From: Gammaproteobacteria bacterium
GTDB lineage: Bacteria; Pseudomonadota; Gammaproteobacteria; Pseudomonadales; Azotimanducaceae
Length of the DNA stretch: 5,092 bases
Reading direction: 5' to 3'
NCBI GenBank assembly: GCA_002726925.1
Contig: PBTJ01000114.1
Span: 7,571-12,662, forward strand
The notes under the pieces were generated by a model. It did not search any database. It was not told where the DNA came from and worked only from the letters and a program-made list of their open reading frames with translations. Of this stretch, positions 1 through 4,968 are shown one piece after another; the stretch's first letter is position 1; every line of letters starts with the position of its first letter. A program made the position numbers and the translations under genes.

Positions 1-785
1 TCGTCAAAGGTTGCCATCATTGCTTGACCTTCTTCGGAAGCTGCAAATGCGGCCGACGAGGCTTCGCCTTCTTCCGCAGTCTGCCAGTAGTTAATCCAAT
101 TAAAGTCAAACGATGCCTCTGGATTTACCTCGAAGTCCGGGGCGCCAAGCATGAACCAGTAGCTCGAATCGGGATTCGCCTCGGCGCCGGCTGCTAACAT
201 TGGCAGGTATCCATCCATCACAGCAGCTCGCAAATCCGCAGGCTCTTTGCCTTCGTTCAAAGAACAGAACATGTTGGTGAGATAGTAAGGGGCTGGCTCG
301 CCAGTGAAACTCGCCGGCATAGCCTGCGGGATGTACGAAGCGAATCCGAATCGATCAACGCCAACCTCTTCGCCACAGGTCAGTACTGAAGCATAGGCCG
401 CATCGTGTGCTTGAGCGGCTTCCGAGGCGGCATAAGCCTCCCATCCAGCTGCGCTGTCCTCTTTTGAACCCCAACGCAGTACCCACAAACCGTCGTAGTC
501 TTCGGTTTCCCAACCCTTGGGTATGTAACCAAAGGCTGCTAGCGCTGGCGCCTCCATCCCATCGATTACCGAATTCCAGCTGGCATTGAATTCGGTCATC
601 TTTTCTTGTGAAAAATCTTCGCCTTGGTTGCACCACAGATATTCATAGTATGCATCGGGTGCATTGGCTGCTGCTTCTGTGGGTGCAGCTTCCGCTACTT
701 CCGGTGCCGGCGCGGCGACTTCTTCCTGCTTCGCGCAGCCTGCAGCCGCCAGCAGCATCGCACCAAATAAAATTATGTTCTTCAT
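1..785 (-). CDS. Two-repeat Ala-rich lipoprotein, function unknown (3' end beyond window)
   Basis: The reading frame is open from ATG at 785 to the left edge (261 codons visible), so the C-terminus is missing. GAGGA lies 7 bases upstream of the ATG. The N-terminus is a lipoprotein signal: a charged start (MKN), a hydrophobic stretch, then AAGC with Cys17 as the lipidated residue. Residues 18-45 are an Ala/Glu/Pro-rich linker, typical of a tether. The rest appears to be two related units. Unit 1 (about 50-140) starts with WC at 51-52, has a DYDGLWVLRWGS strand at 96-107 and ends AASEAAQA...C137. Unit 2 (about 172-261) starts with FC at 173-174, has SSYWFMLG at 207-214 and ends AASEEGQA. The length, strand/helix order and Trp/Tyr richness suggest tandem ferredoxin-like (dimeric alpha-beta barrel type) folds; that fold is inferred. 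It lies 100 bases downstream of the barrel gene on the same strand, possibly co-transcribed. I do not recognise a named family. Confidence 0.9.
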   Translation of the reverse strand, partial: MKNIILFGAMLLAAAGCAKQEEVAAPAPEVAEAAPTEAAANAPDAYYEYLWCNQGEDFSQEKMTEFNASWNSVIDGMEAPALAAFGYIPKGWETEDYDGLWVLRWGSKEDSAAGWEAYAASEAAQAHDAAYASVLTCGEEVGVDRFGFASYIPQAMPASFTGEPAPYYLTNMFCSLNEGKEPADLRAAVMDGYLPMLAAGAEANPDSSYWFMLGAPDFEVNPEASFDFNWINYWQTAEEGEASSAAFAASEEGQAMMATFD

Positions 786-885
786 TATCAAGTCCTCGTT
801 TATAAGTAACTATCCCGTCTGACTAAATCCTACTCTTTTGGTGCCCCACCCTCCAAGAAATTTTGGCAACCTCAATTACCCTGGC

Positions 886-1974
886 TCACAACGACTTTTG
901 CACACCCAAGGTGAGTCGCCATTGGGGTGACATTTGTACACCGCGAACATCGCCATCAAAAGGTAGCTCTAACTCAATGCCCAAACGCTCGGGCTTGCCA
1001 GCAAAAATCGGCACAATCGCGTTGGCGCCCAAACCAAAATACCATTGGCTGCCGCCGTAGTTCGATGTCACTGCTGTTTGTACCGGAGCCGTAATCAGAG
1101 CGTCCGTGCCTTTAAGCCCGCCCATTCGTTGATAGGCAACGCGAGAAGACAACGAAACTCGATCGCTGATAGCGCGCTGAGCCCAGAGTGTTAACCCTCT
1201 GGAATTACCGAAATGCCACTCTTCACTGGCGAGTTCGAATTTGCCGCTTACTTGTCCGCCAAACACCCAGTCTTGCTGCGTGTAAACGTGGGTAAGTGCT
1301 GCGTTTAAACGCAGGCTTTCATCACCGATTTGCATGCCGTAAGGCAGTCGCATGTTCATAGTCACGCCCATGGGCGTGAGCACCCAGTCAGTGGCATCAG
1401 TATCGGCAATGGATTGCGCAAGCCCCAACGTCAGGTGTGATCGATGCGATGCATTTTCGTACAAGCGGAACAAACCATTTAGGCTCACCGATTCAATATC
1501 GCTGCTCGACGTTGAAAATCCACCCACCGCAGTGCGCGACGAGTCGCCCGACATCATGTTTGGCGGTGAATAACTCTGTAGGTCCATGTCCTTGCTTGAG
1601 GCCATCAGCATGGCCATAAGCGTGATCCGATCGGTGGGCGCGTACATTGCGCCCAGCATTAACATGTCCATATCCATGTCTTGCGGGACCACGCTGAGCA
1701 CAGGCGGCATACGCCCAGGCGCATTGGGTTGCATGAGCACTTGCCCATCGCTGAGTTCGTCTCCCCCAGTTTGGTTGCCCGACATATGCATACGCATCAG
1801 CCGAACAGAGAGCATCCATTCTCGCGCACGGTGGTAATGATCGCCCATTACGCCGATAGGCCCGTGATCTATGGCGCGCGCGGAAGCAGCCTGTGTCATG
1901 TTTGTTGCACTTAGGCCAAAAAATAGGCCGACGGCCACCGCGCATAGACGCGCGATGCTTGAAATCGTGTTCAT
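886..1974 (-). CDS. Met-rich outer-membrane beta-barrel protein ('transporter' type, copper-associated family)
   Basis: This 362-residue exported protein begins at ATG 1974, with AAAGGAGA ending 6 bases upstream, a strong ribosome binding site. Residues 1-29 or 1-32 form a signal peptide (cleavage near TQA or ASA). The mature start DHGPIGVMGDHYH...WMLSVRLMRM (36-62) and the APTDRITLMAML stretch (112-123) match my memory of barrel proteins annotated only as 'transporter' (related to the MetA phenol-degradation barrel family), often near copper genes. Methionine is extreme: 26 in all, 20 of them in the first 141 residues, including DMDMDMLM at 99-106 and MRMHM at 60-64, with His46, His48 and His63 nearby. 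The remainder alternates polar and hydrophobic residues as membrane strands do, ending TLGVQKSL, so the usual terminal aromatic residue is absent. Methionine and histidine suggest soft-metal (copper or silver) contact, but transport is unproven. It follows the DUF2946-like gene by 111 bases. Confidence 0.85.
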   Translation of the reverse strand: MNTISSIARLCAVAVGLFFGLSATNMTQAASARAIDHGPIGVMGDHYHRAREWMLSVRLMRMHMSGNQTGGDELSDGQVLMQPNAPGRMPPVLSVVPQDMDMDMLMLGAMYAPTDRITLMAMLMASSKDMDLQSYSPPNMMSGDSSRTAVGGFSTSSSDIESVSLNGLFRLYENASHRSHLTLGLAQSIADTDATDWVLTPMGVTMNMRLPYGMQIGDESLRLNAALTHVYTQQDWVFGGQVSGKFELASEEWHFGNSRGLTLWAQRAISDRVSLSSRVAYQRMGGLKGTDALITAPVQTAVTSNYGGSQWYFGLGANAIVPIFAGKPERLGIELELPFDGDVRGVQMSPQWRLTLGVQKSL

Positions 1975-2085
1975 TATATTTCTCCTTTGTTTTGCGAGAC
2001 ACTTCCACGCTTACGAAAGCGAGGAGCAGCAAATATCAACCTCGCGCAAGCCGTAATTGAATGACGCGCGCAGTCGAACTGTTAA

Positions 2086-2478
2086 CTAGGAAGGAGAAGT
2101 CGTCGGCGGGCCGCGGGGTTGGGCAATACTGGGATCAGTCAACCCTGGGTGATTTTGTTTCTGAGGCCCCGTCGCTGGAACGAACGCGTTGCTAAAGCGT
2201 ATAAGCGGACGAGGTTCTGCCGGTTCTGCAGCCGCCAGCCCGTCGAGACAAAACATGCAGTGCGCAAGCAAAGTCTCAGAAATTGCGGATGAGAGAGCAT
2301 TATGGCAATGCTCAGTGGCGTCGGCGCCATCGACAGCAACTACTTGATGTTCAACGTGTCCGCCGCCGAGACCGACCCCAAAATGGGCATTGCCGACTCC
2401 GAGCCCGATGGCACCGAAGAGCCATGCGGCGAACGTTAAGGCCCGGCCGCTGGTGAATAGTAGGTTAGAAATGGACAT
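2086..2478 (-). CDS. Small exported or membrane-anchored His/Cys protein, DUF2946-like
   Basis: This 130-residue protein has a hydrophobic N-terminal segment at about residues 13-31 (a signal peptide or membrane anchor), followed by a Gly-rich stretch. The metal-ligand candidates come in three groups: H41/H44, HCH at 57-59 and HCMFC at 73-77. A short size, an N-terminal hydrophobic segment and a central H-C-x-x-C are what I associate with DUF2946 proteins, which commonly sit beside copper-responsive outer-membrane proteins; the barrel gene 111 bases downstream fits that. After about residue 84 the chain is Pro-rich and probably disordered. The start at 2478 is the first in-frame ATG after an in-frame TGA three codons upstream. 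No good Shine-Dalgarno sequence precedes it, so the start is the weakest part of this call. A second minus-strand frame (2339-2139) overlaps it, but only this frame gives the H/C motifs. Family assignment is from memory of motif and context, not a search. Confidence 0.65.
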   Translation of the reverse strand: MSISNLLFTSGRALTFAAWLFGAIGLGVGNAHFGVGLGGGHVEHQVVAVDGADATEHCHNALSSAISETLLAHCMFCLDGLAAAEPAEPRPLIRFSNAFVPATGPQKQNHPGLTDPSIAQPRGPPTTSPS

Positions 2479-2487
2479 ACATGTTCA

Positions 2488-2506
2488 TCTAGGACGCTAT
2501 TCTAGG
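2488..2506. promoter_or_regulatory. TCTAGG direct repeat upstream of the DUF2946-like gene
   Basis: Two identical TCTAGG hexamers start 13 bases apart (2488 and 2501), 10 bases upstream of the start codon at 2478. Direct hexamer repeats on one helix face are typical of OmpR-type response-regulator sites, but 13 bases is longer than the usual 10-11 spacing, so this could be chance. If functional, it would overlap the mRNA leader or translation start and act as a repressing site. Confidence 0.2.
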
Positions 2507-2715
2507 CCGCAGATCCGTAGCGGCGGAAGACAATAAAACAAGTTTTGGGGGAAGCATATCGATTTTTAAAGACAAAAAAGGTTGGGCCTGGAGTTTAAGC
2601 GCTAAACCGACGCGTACTAGGTTTCCTAAAAAAGCATGATACGGGTGTAGCGGGCAGCTTCACAGCCAAAAGTATAAGAGGCGCAGGGGTGAGCACTGAC
2701 AAATCGGAGACGGAA

Positions 2716-2740
2716 GCAGCGCGGGTATTCCCCGCACTGC
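2716..2740 (-). terminator. GC-rich hairpin just after the 3473-2748 gene
   Basis: Read on the minus strand, GCAGTGCGGG and CCCGCGCTGC pair as a 10-bp stem with one G-U wobble around a GAATA loop. It begins 7 bases after the stop codon at 2748. The position is right for a terminator of the secreted-protein gene. The bases following the stem (TTCCGTCTCC) are not a real U-tract, so it may instead be a Rho-assisted end or an mRNA 3'-protecting hairpin. Confidence 0.6.
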
Positions 2741-2747
2741 CAAAAGA

Positions 2748-3473
2748 TCAGTTACTGAAAACCGCTAAATCGACATAAATCGAACGGTTTTCCACGGTGC
2801 GAATGTCCTTCACAGCGCTGATCAATTTTGCGTAAGCCTCTGACCCGCTTGGGTTCTGAGGAAAAAGGTCTGCCATGCTATTGGCCGACACGGTAACCGC
2901 ATGGGTGGATTTTTGCTCGCCCACACCATTTAGCACAAAAAGATTAGTGGCCGAACTGCTGCCATCCAGTGCACTGATGTACTCTTGCCAAGCACCAACA
3001 TAGGCATCTGCATCGGATACGGCAATTCCTGTGTTGATGGTGTATCTGCCCGGCGCTGGCACAATCGCGGGATTGCCGGAGGTTACGCCGGAGCTAAAAA
3101 ACATCGCTTCGGAGACTAAGGTTGCTGAGGCAGTCATTTTTGCAAAGAACTTAAGGCCGTCTTCAGAGCCGTTGTTTAACGCATTAGCCTCATCGATTTG
3201 AGCTGGCGACGAATAAACCACAGCGATTGAATGTGTGCTTGGGTCATCACCATTGCTCACATGTTGGCGCAGGATGGCTGTGGCTGGGTTCTTCTTACCC
3301 GTGGGTGAGTTCCAGTATTCCGTCAATGCCTCGACAACGCCTGCAGGATTACTGACATTGAAGTTGTACACAAAACCTACGATGGTCGCTGGCGCCGCAT
3401 GATCGTCGGCCTGTGCCGTCGCGGTGGCGAGAGTCATGAGAGTCGCAGACAGCAGAGCAAATAACCTTTTCAT
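2748..3473 (-). CDS. Secreted two-repeat protein, function unknown
   Basis: This 241-residue protein starts at ATG 3473, with AAGGAA located 7 bases upstream. A signal peptide covers residues 1-22, with a clear AQA cleavage site, and the mature chain contains no cysteine. The mature protein divides into two halves of about 100 residues. Half 1 (about 30-126) runs strand TIVGFVYNF, helix VVEALTEYW, strand, STHSIAVVYSS at 79-89, helix, and ends EAMFF. Half 2 (about 142-239) runs strand RYTINTGIAV, helix YVGAWQEYI, strand, STHAVTVSANS at 189-199, helix, and ends YVDLAVF. The STH motifs are 110 residues apart. This order suggests an internally duplicated ferredoxin-like alpha-beta fold acting in the periplasm or outside the cell; I see no catalytic signature. 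It is followed by a hairpin, so it is probably its own transcription unit. The lipoprotein at 785-1 has the same duplicated layout, without obvious residue identity. Confidence 0.88.
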   Translation of the reverse strand: MKRLFALLSATLMTLATATAQADDHAAPATIVGFVYNFNVSNPAGVVEALTEYWNSPTGKKNPATAILRQHVSNGDDPSTHSIAVVYSSPAQIDEANALNNGSEDGLKFFAKMTASATLVSEAMFFSSGVTSGNPAIVPAPGRYTINTGIAVSDADAYVGAWQEYISALDGSSSATNLFVLNGVGEQKSTHAVTVSANSMADLFPQNPSGSEAYAKLISAVKDIRTVENRSIYVDLAVFSN

Positions 3474-3555
3474 CTTTATTTTCCTTATTTCGATTGAGGC
3501 TTTTCGTCCATTTTTTTTAAAGGCTCCACAGCATCACGAGCGTAACTAAAGCCTT

Positions 3556-3579
3556 CCTCCTCAGGCTAAGCCAAGGAGG
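3556..3579. repeat. Hairpin-forming inverted repeat in the divergent spacer
   Basis: On the plus strand, CCTCCT at 3556-3561 pairs with AGGAGG at 3574-3579, and GGC at 3564-3566 pairs with GCC at 3570-3572 around a TAA loop, with a small CA/A internal bulge. Both strands therefore carry an AGGAGG arm. On the minus strand it lies about 80 bases upstream of the 3473 start, where it could be a leader hairpin or an operator. No U-run follows on either strand, so a simple terminator is unlikely. Confidence 0.45.
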
Positions 3580-3743
3580 TCTAAGACACAATCGTGTTTC
3601 CTACTGAGTTGGGTTGTCGTTGGTTGTGGTGTGAAGCGCAAATGACTTGGAAACTCGAACCTGTGCTACGTTCCAACAATGGACATCGATACAGCATTCC
3701 GGCACGAGCTTGCTTTTTTAACTGATCAGCGCGAGTGGGCAGA

Positions 3744-3771
3744 TTGAGAGGCTGAGTGAACTAATTATTAG
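3744..3771 (+). promoter_or_regulatory. Candidate sigma-70 promoter for the PPOX-class gene
   Basis: TTGAGA at 3744-3749 (5 of 6 to TTGACA) and TATTAG at 3766-3771 (4 of 6 to TATAAT) are separated by 16 bases. The -10 is embedded in CTAATTATTAG (3761-3771), whose CTAAT and ATTAG arms form a dyad that could be an operator. The predicted leader to the ATG at 3850 is about 70 bases. The match is modest and the call tentative. Confidence 0.3.
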
Positions 3772-3849
3772 CAGAATCTTGAAACACGTCTTGATAACCT
3801 TGATCGCAAATAAAGCTGGGGCACAACTCATTGCGGTTAGGAGAGATAG

Positions 3850-4470
3850 ATGCGAATCACAGAGATTTCTGAGCTGCGGGAAGTTATCCCAAAACCAAGC
3901 GAATCGGTTGTAGAGAAAAAAGTCAGCCGGCTCGATGAAATGGCGATCGACTTTATCAGACGCTCACCGTTTGCCGTCATTTCAACGGCCAACTCAAAAG
4001 GTCAAATCACTGCATCGCCAAAAGGCGATAGCCCCGGATTTATCGAAGTGGTCGACGAAACTACCCTCATGGTGCCCGACAGGCCAGGCAATGGCTTGGC
4101 CGACGGTCATTTAAATATTTTGCAAAACCCCAGCGTTGGCCTAATTTTTTTCATCCCTAACGTTCGAGAGAGCCTGCGTATTTCTGGGACGGCAGAGCTT
4201 CATCATGAAGAAGAACTCCTAGATAAATTTGGAGTCCGCGGCAGGCCCGCTGTTCTGTTAACCAAGGTGCAAATTGATGAAGTTTTCTTTCACTGCGGGA
4301 AAGCTCTAATTCGATCAGAGCTATGGTCCCCGGAAAGCTGGAACGAACCTGACCGCGTCTCCTTTGGCAAAGCTTATGCATTACGGCAGGGCAAGCATGG
4401 CTTAACGGGCAAAGCCTTAGCTAAGGTAGTCGATGCAGCGATCGAGCGTGATTATCAAAAGAATCTTTAG
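3850..4470 (+). CDS. PPOX-class FMN-dependent flavoprotein (DR_2398/MSMEG_1061-like)
   Basis: This 206-residue cytoplasmic protein starts at ATG 3850, preceded by TAGGAGAG with a 6-base gap from the AGGAG core. It belongs to the split-barrel pyridoxamine 5'-phosphate oxidase-like fold that binds FMN (or F420 in relatives). Supporting motifs in order are: FAVISTANSKGQITASPKGDSPGFIEVVD (41-69, shown here as the segment from the first strand through the SPKGD turn), VPDRPGNGLADGHLNIL (75-91), NPSVGLIFFIP (93-103), LRISGTAEL (109-117) and FFHCGKALIRSELW (146-159). The DRPGN and C-GKA-RS signatures point to the subfamily usually called DR_2398 or MSMEG_1061 family, at about its usual length of 200 residues. 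Gly82 stands where I recall an Arg in many relatives. The exact substrate is unknown for the subfamily; an oxidoreductase acting on a small molecule is the safe statement. It stands alone on the plus strand and ends toward the Cys-rich gene. Confidence 0.9.
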   Translation: MRITEISELREVIPKPSESVVEKKVSRLDEMAIDFIRRSPFAVISTANSKGQITASPKGDSPGFIEVVDETTLMVPDRPGNGLADGHLNILQNPSVGLIFFIPNVRESLRISGTAELHHEEELLDKFGVRGRPAVLLTKVQIDEVFFHCGKALIRSELWSPESWNEPDRVSFGKAYALRQGKHGLTGKALAKVVDAAIERDYQKNL

Positions 4471-4625
4471 ATGACGGTAATGACACGAGCGCGCATCGCC
4501 ACGGACTTCGTTTCTGCAGGTGCGTCTCGGACGCCGCTTGGTCCACCCAGCGTCCACCTAAACCTATTGATGCATCAAGAAACGCCCTAAGCCATCGACG
4601 CAAATCGAGCCTTGTCAGCTTCTCG
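4471..4625. other. Convergent spacer between the PPOX gene and the Cys-rich miniprotein gene
   Basis: This 155-base region separates two converging genes. It contains a short perfect hairpin at 4522-4534 (GCGTC, TCG, GACGC), a GTCCACC repeat at 4541 and 4552, and the 12-base perfect palindrome TTGATGCATCAA at 4567-4578. A bidirectional terminator would be expected here, but no stem followed by a T-run is visible on either strand. Confidence 0.4.
4567..4578. repeat. Perfect 12-base palindrome TTGATGCATCAA
   Basis: TTGATG and CATCAA are exact reverse complements with no spacer. It lies between the converging PPOX and Cys-rich genes, about 50 bases past the stop of the latter. It could be a protein-binding site or chance; there is no U-run to make it a terminator. 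Confidence 0.3.
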
Positions 4626-4718
4626 CTAACAACAGCATTTCTCTTTGCAACATTTGCAAGTGCGCTCAACGCAACATTTGCCTTTTCCGCATTCGCATTT
4701 AATTTTTGAATCGCCCAT
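4626..4718 (-). CDS. 30-residue Cys-rich metallothionein-like protein
   Basis: ATG at 4718 (reverse strand) opens a 30-codon frame ending in TAG at 4628-4626. Ten of 30 residues are cysteine, all within residues 8-30: KCEC (7-10), KCC (14-16), CKCC (21-24) and a terminal KCCC (27-30). There are seven lysines, one arginine, no histidine and no aromatic residue. That composition is the hallmark of metallothioneins, which bind Cu(I), Zn or Cd in thiolate clusters in the cytoplasm. It is much shorter than the SmtA/BmtA type (about 55 residues, with His) and does not share that pattern. AGAGGA stands 8 bases upstream of the ATG, an in-frame TGA at 4739-4737 rules out a longer N-terminus, and a GTG two codons upstream is too close to the ribosome binding site. 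No signal peptide is present. A competing 116-codon TTG-start frame on the same strand lacks a ribosome binding site and overlaps the PPOX gene. Metal identity is inference. Confidence 0.75.
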   Translation of the reverse strand: MGDSKIKCECGKGKCCVERTCKCCKEKCCC

Positions 4719-4787
4719 ATGCACTTTCCTCTTCTTTCAGCGTTGCCAGCCCCGAAGCATCTACGGTACAACTGCGTCGACTATCTT

Positions 4788-4815
4788 TCTATACAGATTC
4801 TGAATCGCATATCAA
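4788..4815 (-). promoter_or_regulatory. Candidate promoter with dyad for the Cys-rich gene
   Basis: On the minus strand TTGATA (4815-4810, 5 of 6 to TTGACA) and TATAGA (4793-4788, 4 of 6 to TATAAT) are 16 bases apart. The predicted start is near 4781, giving a leader of about 60 bases. Between the two elements lies GATTCAGAATC (4806-4796), whose GATTC and GAATC arms are perfect reverse complements. A dyad inside the spacer is where metal-sensing repressors and MerR-type activators bind, though MerR sites usually need a 19-20 base spacer. The regulator is unknown. Confidence 0.4.
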
Positions 4816-4968
4816 CTCTATTTCTGCGCCTCTCAACAATCCTTGATTGCCGCTAAAAACCAGCATCCTTTGGTTATCGGCGTCGAGCAAACTTCGTTAG
4901 GCTTCCGCGTGAGGCTATTTTAATTGATCACACAACGCCTGAATCTCAGTCATGCTGACAAACGGCGC
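4816..4968. other. Intergenic region upstream of the Cys-rich gene
   Basis: I see no supportable gene here. GTTAGGC at about 4897-4903 resembles one half of an integron recombination site, but no partner half could be found. A 12-residue frame (4953-4915, minus, MTEIQALCDQLK) lies in the same frame as the fragment at 4969-5092, separated from it by that fragment's TGA. Confidence 0.35.

Larger units (their letters stand above)
2479..2747. other. Intergenic region with candidate control elements
   Basis: No convincing gene lies here. Next to the upstream gene's stop is the hairpin described at 2716-2740. Toward the DUF2946-like start there are A/T-rich tracts (about 2535-2580), an inverted repeat at 2593-2607 (GTTTA, AGCGC, TAAAC), a smaller one at 2618-2628 (TAGG, TTT, CCTA) and a TCTAGG direct repeat at 2488-2506. 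This is where a promoter for the minus-strand unit 2478 to 1 should be. I could not pick a -35/-10 pair with confidence. Confidence 0.5.
3474..3849. other. Divergent intergenic spacer between the secreted-protein gene and the PPOX gene
   Basis: This 376-base spacer should carry promoters for both flanking genes. It holds an A/T tract at about 3511-3521, a strong inverted repeat at 3556-3579, a GT-rich low-complexity stretch at about 3606-3632 and a candidate promoter for the plus-strand gene at 3744-3771. I found no gene I can defend. A 44-codon GTG-start frame at 3594-3725 is discussed under rejected items. Confidence 0.5.

Noticed and set aside
1493..2032. 179-codon minus-strand frame overlapping the barrel gene
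   Set aside because: It is the shifted frame of the Met-rich region; the true frame has the signal peptide, the ribosome binding site and the barrel-like sequence.
2689..2778. Short plus-strand GTG frame overlapping the end of the secreted-protein gene
   Set aside because: An AGGGG precedes it too closely, and it lies across the terminator hairpin and antisense to a well-supported gene.
3486..3512. Eight-residue leader-peptide-like frame (MDEKPQSK) before the 3473 start
   Set aside because: It has no ribosome binding site of its own and no attenuation-type residues; its ATG follows an A-run where such frames occur by chance.
3594..3725. 44-codon plus-strand frame starting GTG, 14 bases after AGGAGG
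   Set aside because: The ribosome binding site is too far away and inside a hairpin, and the product resembles nothing I can name. It might be a gene remnant, but the sequence alone does not show it.
4471..4590. 39-codon plus-strand frame directly after the PPOX stop
   Set aside because: No ribosome binding site beyond the PPOX coding end, composition unremarkable, and it ends inside the convergent spacer.
4421..4771. 116-codon minus-strand frame covering the Cys-rich gene
   Set aside because: It begins at TTG with no ribosome binding site, reads through the AGAGGA site of the Cys-rich gene as codons, overlaps the end of the PPOX gene by 50 bases and has no recognisable domain.
4897..4903. 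GTTAGGC resembling an integron attC half-site
   Set aside because: No partner half-site at a suitable distance, no repeated cassettes and no integrase in the window.
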